DNA of 64,000 nucleotides from Phalacrocorax aristotelis (GCF_949628215.1 NC_134277.1:434001-498000), one strand, 5' to 3'; positions 13,201 through 26,500 are shown, numbered from the stretch's first letter. Notes: generated by a model not told the origin, from the sequence alone. A program made the numbers and translations.

Positions 13201-16200
13201 AATGCTTTACCCGCACCCCTCCCCACTATTTAAACCCATACTTCCGTGCTGCTCTCAGTGGGCATGGGGAAAAGTGCAGCCTCAGTAGCAATCCTTGTAA
13301 AAGTAAATTCCTCGAGCCTCCCCTCACCCTTCCCGGGGCATGCAGCCATCCCTGATCAGGCTTTCCAGAGGCAGACTGCTCTGCTTCACTGTCTCTCCAC
13401 TTGGTTCCTGTCACTTTTCGGGTGTCATACCAAAAGCAGGTTGCTGGGTGTCCTGATGAAGCTCTACCGGCATGGGGTGGAACGGAAGGATTATGCCATA
13501 ACCTGGAGTTTATTTTCTGGTTTATATACCCAAACAAAATTTTTGCCTCCCTTTCTCCTTCCCCCACAGGAGATCACTGGTGAAAAGGGTCCTTTGACTC
13601 CGGATTATACCCAACCAATTATTCCAATGCCTGCAGCTGATTATTGTTGCTTGAATACAAAACCCTACCACCGGCCTTACTGACCTGCAGTCTGTTTTTC
13701 AGGCAATATTTAAGTCATCAAATCCTTTTCTCAATTTTTAATCCTGTCACGTAGCACATTTGTAGCCCTTCCCACCTTCACATCATGTACAACTGTAACA
13801 CACATAGTCTGCACGTACCACTCAAATCATGAATGAAAACCCCAGCCCCCACAGTAACCCTCCCGACACAGCCTTCCGTTTTAGCAAGGTCTTCACTGCT
13901 CCTTTTTCTTCCTAGTCTGCCACTAGCAGCAGTTGCTCACCAGCTGACTTTGGTCTTCAGTGAGAACCAACTACAAAAGATACTGAACACTTCCATTTTG
14001 GTGACACCGGACAGTAAGTTTTCCTCTCTGTTCTTTCCTCCAACATCTCCTTACTATTAAGACATTCACAGAATGATTTCCATAACCCTTGACGGCCTTT
14101 GCTAGTCAGGTTTAATTTCTACCTCAATGCTTCTTCTGTGGTCTTGCTACTCTTCAAATGAAAAACAGAAACAACCTCTGGGTTTGAATAACGCCTGCGT
14201 TGCGGGAGCGATGAAATCAACGTTTGCAATTAGTACTTAACATATAAGAACGTGATTCTTACCCAGCGCTGCTTTTTTTAAGACACAGTTCACGTAACTG
14301 AGAAGTACCGATAGCAGCCATTTCCCATCACATGGCATGCACCAGAGATTCATTCTTTTTTTCCTTAACAATTCTCCGGCTGCAATTACTCATTTACCTC
14401 ATCAAACAAGTGCCTGAAACGAGCACGACTCTTCCTGTTTCTTTACCTGTTGCTGAGGCTCCTTTCCCTGCAAAGGATATACGTCCTGGTCCAAAAGTCT
14501 CCTTCAGGACAGAAATCAGAATTAATGGTAATGACCAATATTTACAAAAAAAATAAAACAAAACAAACAAAGGCCTATTTAATTTAGGCCATAGGTTCTG
14601 ACTGTATGGTTTTCGGTTCCATTTCTCACACAGATGGTCTTGTCTGTATATCTGACCACCACCTCCAACTACTTTTTAAGAGATTGTGCCATGATAAATG
14701 CTTAACATCCATATTGTTTTCAACAGTTTTACAGGATAGGGAAAGTTAAATTGGACAATAACATTTTTAAAAAGCACCTGTAACAGGCAAACCTACTCCT
14801 CAGAAGGAAACGTCGTTCATTTAGCAGCCTGCCACACTGCTGCTGACGTCTGGGTCGCTACTTCAGTCCTGGGTGCTACAGACACGTGGATTTTGGAAAC
14901 CCTTTCCAGGTAAACCACTTCTACATGAATACTTCTAGCAGACTTCTGCATTTCCCACCTACTGCTCCGTTTCCCCACACAAAGGAGTGGTCCCTCCACC
15001 ACACAAAGAAAAGCTCTGGCTCTGGCTTTAAATGAGGAAGGACAGAAGAGCTTTTTAAGGCATCTTCCTCCTCCTGAAATTTGCGTTGCCAACAGAAGTG
15101 TTTCAAGCACCTTTTGCATCACCACCATTTTCATTGCTGCTCCCACAATCCTTTGAATTTAGTTCAGCAGCCAGCCTTGGAGTCTCTATTGATGCAACAG
15201 TAGTAGTATTTTTTTCTGGTTTACCAAGATCATGGCTTATGTTGAGTCATTTTCCTCCTAGAAGAGGATTCCACCCCCCAACGCCCTCAGAAATAGCTTC
15301 TGAGTAAGCCACTCCATCACACAAAAAACATACCCCTATAACAAAGACCAGCTATCACTGGCAGAACTTCCGCAACTAACTGTAATGAGAGTTGGAATGA
15401 ACCAAGTTGATGCGTTAAACACTATCATTTTCCTGAAAAAGATGTGGAAACATCCAGAACAACAGCCTTCCCATTTCAGAAGAGGGACTTGTTTCTCTAG
15501 TGTCGCTGGGTACCTTCAAGGGAAGGATTTATAAAACTTCTCGGTTTGGGAGAAAAGCAGAAGCCTGCCTTCGGCTCTCAGGGGAAAGACGCCTCCTGTT
15601 CCACAGAGACCCTCTCTACAACTCCCGAACATCAGAGCTTCAGTGGTATTTTCACTCTTAACTCTCGAATGCTGCAAGTTTTGGCTGTGTCCATCACCTA
15701 ACTAACAGGAATCCTCTCACAGGCAGGATGCTAACACTGACAGAAATAAGGGAGACAACAATTACAGGCAGCGAACGCAACTGACCATTTAGTCCATGAA
15801 ATAGAAAGCAAAAATTAAGAAGGAAACTTGAACATGTATTTCCCTGCATTGTTCCCTCAAAATAAAATAATCCAAAGCACCAAACCTTTAATCAGAACAG
15901 TTTTCATTATAGAGAAGTATGCACTTTAATATCTTTCAGGCTTGAAAAGTGCCCTGAGAAGGCTCAAGCATCTGTAAGGTGATTCACTTGCATGGGATTG
16001 ATTTTCAACAGGTTCTAGGCTACCGAAGTAATGTTTGGCAGGCCTGAATAAGCAAACTACCAGGACTCCCACCATCCCATAAGGGAGCTTTTTGTCACCC
16101 CTAGCATCATGCAGAACAAAATATTTTTCTTTCTAATAATCCCAGGATCGGCAAATCACTAAGGTCTTTCTTCCCAACAGCAAAACTAATCCCAAAACTA

Positions 16201-17624
16201 CTCTGTTAGACAAGTCTGAAAGTCTGACTTGCACATTGTCTTTTGAAAACAAACCAACTATTATTCTTCCCACGGCATCTTTATCACAATGGTCCATACA
16301 AGATTAATTCAGTTTTTAACCAAAGAATTGCAACCTTCCTCCCCTCCTCATTCACCACCGCGCTCTCTCTCACTGCAGCTGAAACTCGCTCCTTCACTGG
16401 CAGGAGCCTTCAATTTTGATTTTCTTCCCAAGGGAATCCAGTTACGAGTAAAAGGACACGGGCTGTTCTGAAACGCCGGGACTCTGTCTTCACCTGAGGA
16501 CACAAATGGAAAGACTCCCTTGAAGACAGTCATCTTTCCGTCCCTGTTCCTGCACCTTCTGCTTGATATTTTGTTTGCGAGAAGTAATAGCTTACAGACA
16601 TTGAAACAGGGCTGCACAACCACAGAGCTGCCTCCTGTTCCTTAAGGCCTTTCTTTCTCGCCCTTTAACGTGCCATGTAAGTTTCAAAGGAATTATAACA
16701 CAAGATATTACAGCTACAGAATGCTGTAAAGCTCAGTCTACCTCTATAGCAGTCTCGCTCTACACCAGAGTTCCTCGGCCCAAGCGCCGCCGGCTCCTCC
16801 TTGCTGGTGCAGCACCCGGCACAGAGGAGCGTGCTGTCCATCATCGGGGCCCGGCGCTGCCACAGCACACTGGAAAATGGGAAAAAGCTGCCTGCGGCTC
16901 CCTGGAAAGACAGTCCAGGGAGGTCTGACAGTTCCATGAGCGCGTCAAGGGGAGAAAGGAAGATTCCCAGATCACAAAATCTGCTGCAACTGCTGTACTG
17001 CTGCTACTCCCCTTCCACTCGTTACTTACTATGTTCCGCTACAGACAGGTAAAACTATTTTTGTTTGTCAAGCTGTACCTACTCATTTTTTTAAACTATT
17101 TGCTCAGGAAGGGAGAAAAAAAAAAACTTACCTATGCAGAATTATACAAATTCTGATGACAGGCTTAGCAACCCACTGAATAAAAATACCATTGAATAAC
17201 TCAACAGCCGTCTTCAGAGAGAGTTTGACAAATTCACTCACTGCTGAGATTTTAACACTTTAAAAACTATTTTAATGCTCCTGAGACAAAACCTGATTCT
17301 TCTTTGCTCTTTGGTGATGTTATATTTGAATCACGTTTGGAAAAAAATACACAGCACTGTACCAAGCTGATCTTTGTAACTGCAAATACTGAGCAGAATT
17401 GTCTTGGTGGAAAGACACAGGGGCTAACAGCCCAGCTCTCTACGTGTCACACATTCAGGGAAAATCCCAGGGTGTTTTCCTTTCTTCTGAATTCAAGTCA
17501 GCTAATCTCCTTTCTGCATTGCACAACAGCTCGTGTAATCCTAAATTTATCACACTAGTATGCTGTCATAACAGTTCTAGGTTTCATAAAGAGTGAGATC
17601 ATGCCCCATCTTTGCCCCTCTCAC

Positions 17625-17646
17625 GGGGGGGGGGGGGGGGGGGGGG
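17625..17646 (+). repeat. Poly(G) homopolymer, 22 G
   Basis: An uninterrupted run of 22 G flanked by unique sequence (CTCTCAC / CAAAGC). It can form an intramolecular G-quadruplex. Its exact length may be affected by sequencing error. Confidence 0.9.
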
Positions 17647-18549
17647 CAAAGCTTAATTTGTCTTTCAACAATCCTGAAAAATAAGCAGGCACTTCATTCA
17701 GGAAGTTTTGGCATGAAGGCAGTGGCCCTTTCCTCAGGAGTCTCCCAAAGGCAAAACCACACCACCACCACCTCAGGATTCAAACAGTTCCTTCCTCATT
17801 AGGCTAGAAAATAACCTAAAAAAATGTTCATTTGGTTTCAGATAAGGAAGTTTGTTCCTAAATTTTAGTCAGACCTCAAAGACGAGGGCTACGAGGTAGG
17901 GTGAGAGATAAGCGCAGCACCGTGCGATCAGCACACAGCTAAGTGCCCAGAAAACCCGAGCAGTGGAACAGTTCTGGTTCTGAAGCGGTCGGCAACTACC
18001 TCCCGCTACGCCAAGTGAACCTATTGCACAGGGGAGCTTACGCTGCATTTCAGTCATTCCCTTTACGCACGCACTCCTCCGTCCTCGCTTCTAGAAAGCA
18101 TACTCTTCTGGTTCTGCAGCAGAGGTGATGAACGCTTTCCTTCATCTCAGCCCCTTCACTGCTTTAGCCCCATCCCACCACCTCTGACCCCACCAAAACT
18201 TTCCACATCCCTCTCGCAGGCACAGTTGCTCCTGCTTTCCCTCCCTTCCTCCAGCACAGCAATACTTCGGGCTGACAACTGCCAGCTTCCCAAGCAGTAA
18301 ACATTCCCTGTTTTGATCTCAATCCCTTCCGAATCCAACCCCAACCTTCCCTCCCCTCCCACAAACACCACTTGCTTCCTCATCCTCAGGTGCCAAGCGG
18401 GTCCCTTCTACGTACCTCGGGGAAATGCACCACCTTGCTCTTTGCAAACAAGAAAATTAAGATTTGGATTTTTTTTTTCGGGAACACCCACACTCTTATT
18501 AATTATGAGAAAACACTTTCATTAAATAAATTACCATCTGCACGACTCC

Positions 18550-19235
18550 CCCACCAAGGATATCCACCGCCCTCCGCATCCGAACCCCCGAATACAACAG
18601 CAGCTGAAGCAGCACCGGTCGGGGGGTGGGAAAGGACCCAGCGGGTCTCCCCGCACCCACCAGCCCCCTTTGTGCACCCCAAACCCCCCCCAGGCACCCA
18701 CGAGGGTCGTGAGGCCCCCTCACCGCCCCCCACTCTCCGGGTGAGGGGCCTCCCCTCAGGCTTCCCGCCGGGGAGAGGCCTCGAGGCCGCCGTCCCCTCA
18801 GGACCGGAGATGGGGGGAGAGGAGGGGGTCGGCTGTAAGCGACCGTTAAGCGGCCGTTAAGAAAAGGGGGGAGGGGGGACGGGCGCCCTCCCCTCGCACA
18901 CGCGCGCACGTCCCTGTGAGGGGAAGGCGCGCGCCGGGGCCCGGCGGGAACCGCGCCGAGGAAAAGCGGGGGGCGGGGAGGGTATTTCGGTGTCCGCCGG
19001 GGCCCGATCGCGCCCGCCGGGGCCGCTCACCTCACCGACGGGGAAGCGGCTCCTCCTCACCTCCGGCCTTTGACCTCTTCGCGGCCGTGAGTCCGTGTTG
19101 TTTGTTTTATATATATATATTATTTTATTCTTTATCTTGGGTTTTGAGTTTGTTTTAACCCTTTTCCTGACCCTCAACCTTGCCGCTCGGCCCGGCGTTC
19201 CCGATCCGGTTCACCCACCCCCTCCCGCCCTCCCC

Positions 19236-19267
<32 letters not shown>

Positions 19268-19500
19268 CCCCGCGCGCGCGCGCAGCGCCCAACGCCGGCC
19301 ACGCCCCCCCGCCGCCGCCGTGGTCACGCCCCCAACCACGCCCACGCACGCAAAACCACGCCTTCATCTGCATAACTACCCTCCATGCTATAACCACGCC
19401 CCTTGACTGCCACTCCCCGCCCCTAATTCTTTGGATACGCCCCCCCGAGCGTCAGGCCACGCCCCCGAGGGGAAGGCGGAAGAGGCGCGGTGGCGCCGGG
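18550..19500. promoter_or_regulatory. CpG island with Sp/KLF-type boxes, probable promoter of an unidentified gene
   Basis: A CpG-dense stretch with a (GCC)n run at 19,241-19,265 and several CCACGCCC boxes from 19,299 to 19,464. Possible minus-strand non-coding exon donors (GTGAGG) occur near 19,030-19,060, and a GTGAGT occurs on the plus strand near 19,087. In mammals SCAP lies beside ELP6 in the same orientation and starts with a non-coding exon, so a SCAP promoter is a reasonable guess. I could not find a SCAP coding exon in this window. Confidence 0.5.
19241..19265 (+). repeat. (GCC)n microsatellite
   Basis: Eight perfect GCC triplets in the CpG island at 19 kb, followed by a CGCGCGCGCGCG run. 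Confidence 0.85.
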
Positions 19501-22500
19501 AACACGTGGAGCGGGGATTGGGGTGGGGGGGCCCAGACCGGGAGGGGGGCAGGGAACAGGGAGGGGGTTCCGGGGACACAGACGGGATCGCGGGAGAGGG
19601 GCCGGCCCGGAGACCGGAAGCCCTGGGGTTCATGGAGTCGGGGGGGAGCGGATCCGGACCGTGCACCTGGGAATGGCGCGGCTGAGGCGGTCGGGCGGTG
19701 GGAGCCCGGCGGCACAGGGCGGGCGCGGGGACTGAAAGGGGAGGGTTGGGCACCAGGAGCCCTGAGGCACCGCGAGGAGAGCGGACCTGGGAGGGAGGAC
19801 CTCCCACGGGAGCCCCGGGGCTCGGTGCGAGGGATAGAGGTGACTCGGATACCGGGAGCTGCGGGGAAGATGAGTGGGCCGGACACCAGGGGCCGTGAGC
19901 GCAGAGAAGACAGAGCCCATGGCTTGGGCTCGGTCGGGAGGGCTGCTGCTCACCTGGGAGGAGAGCGAGAGCAGCAGGGTGGGGAAGGGGCACCAGTCCC
20001 TAAAGGGTCCTTTTTTTCCCCCAGAAACGCCCATCCTGTGCCTGCCAACACGCCCTGGCACAGGGTGAGGTGCCACACAGCCTGGGCACAGGGCTCCTGC
20101 AAGGTCAGACCTCACCCTGTGGCACCAGAACAAAACCATTAGTGTCTTTTCCTCCTGGTGCTGGAGGAAGCCATGGGCAGGCCAAGGTGGGCAGCAAAGG
20201 ATGCAGCAGCCCCAGCGCTGGCAGGGGCAGAGTGGGATGGTGGAAGGCAGCCAAGCAGCTGCTGCCCTACAGCCAGGCGGCCCCACACCAGTGCTGCTAG
20301 CTCGGCAGGCATCACACCCGAAATCCCAGCGGAGCCCTGCGAGGGAAGAGCCAGTGTCAAGAAGGGTCTCGGTGGGAAACCAGAGCGAGATGCAGGGAAG
20401 GAGCAGAAGCAGGATGGGGGAAAGGCAGCTCCTGCTCATTCATCTCCTGGGGCTGAGCACCTCCACATCCAGCCCCCTGATGTGCTCAGGGCCCCATGGT
20501 TTGGTGATGTCCATGCGACACACAGAAAGTCACCCTTATGCCTCATTTCTGAGGTTGTGGTGCATCTGGCCAGGAGGTGGGCACAGCGGAGGCACTACAG
20601 GCTGTCTCACCCTAAATACTAGCCTTTTGCAGGGCCTTTCTTGCAGCCGGTGGGCTATGACGCTTTGTGACAGTCCGCACTGCTGGCAGCCCTGCCCCAT
20701 ACCATAGCATCCGACCCTCTCCTGGGGGACCACCAGTCCCAGCCTTGGCGGGCCTTTCTCCGGTTGCTGCCTGGCCAAGGCCCCATGCTGTCCCACCAAG
20801 GCCGAGGGAACGAAGACCAGAGACAGCGCAAACCTCAGGCCAAGACCCACCTTTATTGGTCTTTATTGGTCAAGACACAGCATTGCACAAGCTCTGGCTC
20901 GCAAACAGAGCTGCACGTAGCGGTGGCCCTGAGTGTGCAGATGTTGGCCAACCCTGCACAAGGCTGCCCCGTTCTGCCATCAACCGCATCCCTCCTCATC
21001 TCCGCTTTCTGCACTGCCTTCCTGCAGCGTCACCGCCAGAGCAAGGTCTCAGTTCGGTCGTGGCCTTGGCTCAGTAGAGCGGAGCTGCCAAATCAGCCTC
21101 TGGCATTCGTCTCCTGGTAGAGGATGCCAACTCTGGATGTCAGGCAGGGATGGAGGAAATGCTGGGCTTGGTCCTCGCCACAAACCAGGAGCCTCCACAG
21201 GTTTCACCTCCCTTTCTCCAGGAGGCATCTCCTGGACACAGCCTGCCCAAGCCCTCGCCGCCTCCCCGCTGCAATCACCATAGGTTATCAAAAGCCTGTG
21301 GATACCAGGGCATGCTGAAATACTAGGCTGAAGCTGCTGCTGTTGGGAAACAGGGTGCAGGCAGCACCGTTCTGTAGTGCAGGTAAAGGCAGCTGTTTCG
21401 GAAGGGCCTTGGATCCCAGGGAAACATCCCCCTGCATGGGGATACCGGGAGTCTGGGTGCTGCTCCCGCGTGGTGCCAAGCCCTCGCCCCCCGGCGATGC
21501 ACTGAGTCTGAGCCCAGGGCAGGTTCTGGTCTTGCTTGGATGCAAGCATCGGTTGAGCGCAGAAAGAACCAGGCAAAAGCCACCAGCAATGTTGCATGGT
21601 CACCCTGCTGATCCTGGAGGAGGGAGGCAGAGCCTTGGAGCAGGGCTGCTTTGGGATCTCTCCAAGGGGGAACTGACCATACAGGTATTAGTTCAGTTAT
21701 ACACCATTATATGCTCATTACAGGTGTATTTTAAGAAGTTGTAGCTGGGCAGGGGTTTGAGCACACTAAGCTCTGGTCCTGGCTGCTTCCTTGCTGGCTG
21801 CTGGGCTGGGTGCGCCAAGCACAGCCGGCACACCACCCTCGGCATTCAGCTGCCTGCCTGGGCTGCGCAGATGGGCAGCTCGGGGCTGACCCTGCAAAGA
21901 TAATTTGGACCTGTGACGCTCTGGGGCTGGGCTCAGGCCCAGCAGGCGCTACCTGAGCCTGGACGTTGGGAGGTTGCTGAGCGAGGCTGGGCCAGAGACA
22001 CGACTCGGTGCTGTCCGTGGCAGCACGGAGAGACCCATGAGTTATGTCCCAATGTAACAGGGTGGAGTGATCCTATAGCACACGTGGGGCTTGTTCCCCC
22101 TCCTGCGTTCCTCGCCACTTGCCACAATCACCTGCCCAGTCTCCCTGGGCTGCTATCAATAAGCAGCCATGGCCTCCAAGCGTGCCAGGGCTCCCCAAAC
22201 TCAAGCCGAAGGGGACTGTTCCCAAACCTGTGGCAGGACGGGTCACTGAGCCGCGTGGCATTTCTGCATGGAAAAAGCAAGAGGTGGGGTAAGAACCCCA
22301 CTGCCAGGGTTGTTACCCCGGCTCTGGAGCTGCAAAGGACCTGGCAGGTCGTTCTCATTTCTCACAAGTGTGCGGGATGTTATCTATCTCCCACTACAGC
22401 CAGAGCGTCTACCAGGAGACCCCCAGGTCTGAGCTCTGCTCCTGGGACTGCCCTCGCGTCTGTGGGGAAGGACGCAAAACTGCCTCCTCACCCAGGCTCA

Positions 22501-22862
22501 GGAGATGCCCATTTTTCTCCCTCTGCCAAAGCAGCCTGTCAGGAGCAGTTCCCATCCAGAGATCCACGGTTACTTAATAACTGTGCCCTTATCTAATTAA
22601 ATTCCGTGACTATTAACCCCCAAAAATGCTTCAACACAGGCAGATCGTACAAGTGCTAGTACTGATTTGTGATCAGGAGGCAGTGGCTGAGACAGAGGCT
22701 CGTGTACAAGCGTCTGGCCATCACCCACACAATAAACAGACACACAGGGGTTTCATGTGAAAAGAGAGGAAGTAAGAAAACAAAGCGCAGTATCAACCAA
22801 GCAAGGCAGCCTTCAGGTCTTACAGCAGCAAGGCGAGGGACTATACATGTAGCTATAGATTT
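19501..22862. other. Intergenic DNA and/or ELP6 distal 3' UTR
   Basis: GC-rich between 19.5 and 22 kb, with long but unrecognisable open frames on both strands (for example 19,180-20,142 plus and 21,049-21,603 minus). Compositional openness explains them. The tandem AATAAA at about 20.85 kb is the only transcript-end signal. Confidence 0.45.
20851..20868 (-). promoter_or_regulatory. Tandem AATAAA poly(A) signals, gene unassigned
   Basis: The minus strand has two AATAAA hexamers ten bases apart, produced by a 10-bp direct duplication (CTTTATTGGT twice on the plus strand). They suggest the 3' end of a minus-strand transcript. Either ELP6 has a long 3' UTR of about 2.5 kb or another transcript ends here. 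No coding region was recognised between here and ELP6 exon 7. Confidence 0.35.
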
Positions 22863-22868
22863 TTTAAT
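22863..22868 (-). promoter_or_regulatory. Candidate proximal poly(A) signal for ELP6 (ATTAAA)
   Basis: ATTAAA on the minus strand about 515 nt past the ELP6 stop codon, the first strong variant hexamer I noticed downstream. It lies just left of a T-rich stretch. The distal tandem AATAAA near 20,850 is an alternative 3' end. Confidence 0.3.
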
Positions 22869-23382
22869 TGTGTGGAAGCTGGGAGTTGAGCAAATCTCTG
22901 CTGTGCCAGAGCTGGGAGAAAGGTAAGAATTGCAACACCCTCCCAGACCATCCCTGCCTCCACCCGCTCTGTGTCATCCCGTTAAATGCCAGCGGGAGGG
23001 TGCGGTGATCCCTCCACACAGCAGCGCCTGGGCGCTGCCAGTAACACACTGACAAAGGTGATGCACACCCCGCCCTTGGGGCACCCCCCCTACTTGTATT
23101 TACATGCTCTAAGGGCCATTCTTGCAAGTTTTTGCTCTTCCTTTTGGCCTGCGTACGTTGGGAACGGGGTGGGAGGACAAAGGGATGCAGCAGGCTCTGG
23201 GCAGGCTAATCCCCTCATCGGGACGCAGTTCAACACGCGTTTCAGCTTCTCTTCCTGAGTCAGGTTGCTCCTGGAAGGAGCTGGTGACGAGCCGGGCTGG
23301 TTTGGTGGCACAGCCAGTCTAGAGGTCCCAGCTTCCCCGGCCTTGCTCCGCGTTGCTCTCAGTGCTGTGTGGTATCGCAGCA

Positions 23383-23511
23383 TCACAAGACTGCAGCTGA
23401 CAGCCCTCTAGCGAAAAAGGTGACATTCTTGTCCTGGATCTTATACTGGTAGATCTGGACGTGATCCGGTTCTGCCGTCAGCTCCAAAGACACTCTCCTA
23501 ATTATTTTAAT
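23383..23511 (-). CDS. ELP6: ELP6 coding exon 7 (C-terminus and stop)
   Basis: Encodes residues 226-267, starting [11 protein letters not shown] and ending [11 protein letters not shown], then TGA at 23385-23383. The acceptor is CTTTGCAG. The C-terminal strand pair [17 protein letters not shown] matches the end of ELP6 proteins. The open frame continuing into the upstream intron is not coding. Confidence 0.95.
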   Translation of the reverse strand: MKIIRRVSLELTAEPDHVQIYQYKIQDKNVTFFARGLSAAVL

Positions 23512-26500
23512 CTGCAAAGGAAAAGGAAGAGGAACATCACCCCTCTGGCTGCTCCTATCACAGCATCCTCAGCCCCCACACCTCTTGCTGGCCTGCAGGG
23601 AAGGGGGATCACTGATAAAACCACCACCGTAGAGCTGCCTATAACCAGTTCCTTTGGTGGCAGCCCCTGTTGAGACACCACGCTGTAACCAGGCCCTCCC
23701 AGCCCCAAAGAGATCGCTACGAGCCAGCTGAGACCCACCAACAGGATAGTTTGGGGAAGCTTCCCAGGAACTAGATATTTTTCTTTGCCATCATCTCGGG
23801 GCGGGAGACAGCCTGCACTGTAGCTGCTGTATAAACCCTTCCCAGCTTTCAGGGGTGGGGGATTCCCCAGGACATCCCTGAATATCCCTGCAGAAGCAGA
23901 GTCACAGCCGTAAGAGCCCAGGTGCTCCAGCAGATCCCGGTGACCCCAGCAAGGCTGCCTGTTAGTCCTAAGCCGTGCTGCAGACCAGGCTAGTCCTGAG
24001 CCATCGGAGCAGGTCTCGCCTCCCCTTGGGCCTGCAGGCAGTGCTGTGTGTGACGTTAACATCTGCCGCCTCTCCGGGCTCTCCTGTGCGTTACCTGCCC
24101 ATGAACATCCTTGCAGAAGCCGGTTGCCAGCCCTTCCACCCACAGGATCAGGTCGCTGTGATGACACAGGGAGTTCGCAACTAGTTCGTTTTCCTCGTCC
24201 TCCGAATCCTCGTTGCCGTGAACCAGCACCACGATGTTTCCCTGGAGCGAGAGCACCAGACAGCAATGAGCCCCTGGCTGATTCCTAACCCGCTCTGGGT
24301 ACGGAAGCAGAGATAGCCACAGGAGCTTGCACAAATGCCCTGCTAACTGAGCTACTTAGACATCCCCCAGCATGGCAACTGGTTCTGACCTAAAGTCCAC
24401 TGGGAAAATAAAGAGCGGATACATATGCACATCTCTGAAACAGCTTGCTGTATTTTTATTGTATATACACACACATATTCATAATATGCAGCCTAAAAAT
24501 ACATCAAGCCTTTGTTAAAAGGCAGCTGTCTAGTTAAACCAGTCTGTCAGGCCACACAAATGGCAACTCTCTGAATGAATTCTGAACAGCTAAATAAAGA
24601 TGGGGCTGAAGAGCCACAGCCAGAGCTGTGATGCTCAAACCTTCATAGCTCCCCCAAGGAGCGCAGAGGTCCCCAACGCAACACCAGCTCTGTGTAAAAC
24701 GCATCCCAAGAGTCTCCGTCTCAGCCCATGTAGGTCACCAGGAACTTAAAATAACAGGGAATTGCCAATCAATTAAAATGTACTTTAAAGCCTCAGAACA
24801 TCTCAGACGGAAATAGAAACGTGTTAGCATGATTTATCATCTTTTTTTAGCTGCTTTGGAGGTAAATATTCTCAGCAAGCAGAACATCCCCAGTCAGCAT
24901 TTACAGCACAAACACCCTGGCACCATACAAAGTGCAGAATAACAAAACCTGACGCCGTCTACTTTATTTCTCACTCAAGCAGAGAGCGACGTGGCCAGGG
25001 TGGGGGATGCTGCAATGTAAATAGCAAAGCATGGATGTGACGGTAACGATTTTTGGCTGCGATGCTCTCAGAAGTTAGCACATCGCTGGGGAGATCTTTG
25101 TAGAAGTGCTGCATCCTCACACGCCCTTAGAAACCAGCCGGTGCAACACACAGCAACACTGAAAATTGGTGGAAGCAGAGACTCACGGCCCCTCCAAGCG
25201 GACCTTCATCTCTGCCCCTGGCAAGACTCATCAGCCCCTCACTACCGTCATAACCCGTTTCTTTCCCTGCCCTCCCACATGCACACAAACATGGGTGTGC
25301 GCAGAGATCTCTGGGGAGCCGGGAGCTGTAAGAAACAGTATTTTACACTTCAGAGCCCTGCTCACACGTCAAGGACAGCCAGAGCCCCTCTCCAGGCAGC
25401 ACCTCCTGGGAGACGAGTTACAAAGGACCCTACACAGGTACTCCAGGGACTGGCACCCACCCTGAGAGAGGCCCTAGAGCAATGATTTGAATTTCCTGGA
25501 CAGCCAAAGCCTTCCAAAACCTCATCATGCACAGGTGGAAAAAGAAAAGAAAGCCAAGCTGTGTTCCAGAGGCTCTTTTGTGGACGTAGCGTACAGGACG
25601 CAGCACACGGAGGGAGCAGTACCTTCAGCTGGGAGCACACGGCGACTCTGCAGTAGTGGATGAAGTCCAGCACCGCCACCGGCGCGGCACCCAGGCTAAG
25701 CAGGACGCTGAGGTCGTCCACCAGCAGCACAGGGCCCTTCCAAGAGTCGCTGCCGGCAGGAGTCAGGGACGTCCGCACAAAGTCAAACAAGGCTTTCAGG
25801 TTGGAAGCACTCTCACTGGAAGAAAGAGGTCTTGAGGGGCTTGGCCCATGCACGCATTGTGCGTCCCCCTCTGACCCACTGACCCAACGCAGGGAACACC
25901 AGCCTGCAGCATCCCTGCTGTCCCCACTGCTGTGACAGTGACCCGGCCCTATGCTTCCCCACAGCCACTGCTCCTTTGCTTGCCTGTGTGCAGTGAAACC
26001 CTCGTGCCCTGCTCCAGGGACCACAGAATAATAGTTTGGATTGGAAGGGATGTTTAGAGGCCATCCAGTCCAACCCCCTGCCATGAGCAGGGACATCTCC
26101 CACTAGATCAGGTTGCTCAGAGCCCTGTCCAGCCTGGCCTTGAACACTGCCAGGGATAGGGCATGCACAGCTTCTCGGGACAACCTGGGCCAGGGTTTCA
26201 TCACCCTCAGAGTAAAGAATTTCTTCCTTATATCCAGCCTAAATCTCCCCTCCTTTAGTTTAACACCATCACCCCTTGGCCTGTCACAACAGGCCTTGCT
26301 AAAGAGGTCACCCCCACCCTTCCCACAGCCCCCCTTTAAGCACTGGGAGGCTGCAATAAGGTCTCCCCGCAGCTTCTCCTCCCCAGGCTGCACAACCCCA
26401 GCTCTCCCAGCCCGGCCTCGCAGCAGAGGGGCTCCAGCCCCCGGAGCATTTCTGTGCCCCCTCTGGCCCCGCTCCAACAGCCCCATGTCCTTCCCGTGCT

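Larger units (their letters stand above)
12337..18549. other. Non-coding DNA with old CR1 debris and a poly(G) run
   Basis: No recognised gene. A minus-strand stretch at 17,130-17,245 stays open for about 37 codons up to a good GTAAGT donor, but it has a poor acceptor and no recognisable protein. Confidence 0.45.

Noticed and set aside
17130..17245. Possible minus-strand exon ending at GTAAGT (peptide SEFVKLSLKTAVELFNGIF...)
   Set aside because: There is no polypyrimidine tract before the only suitable AG and no recognisable protein.
19180..20439. 320-codon plus and 269-codon minus frames beside the CpG island
   Set aside because: Compositional openness in CpG-rich DNA. The peptides are low-complexity Pro/Arg/Gly and start in a GCC repeat.
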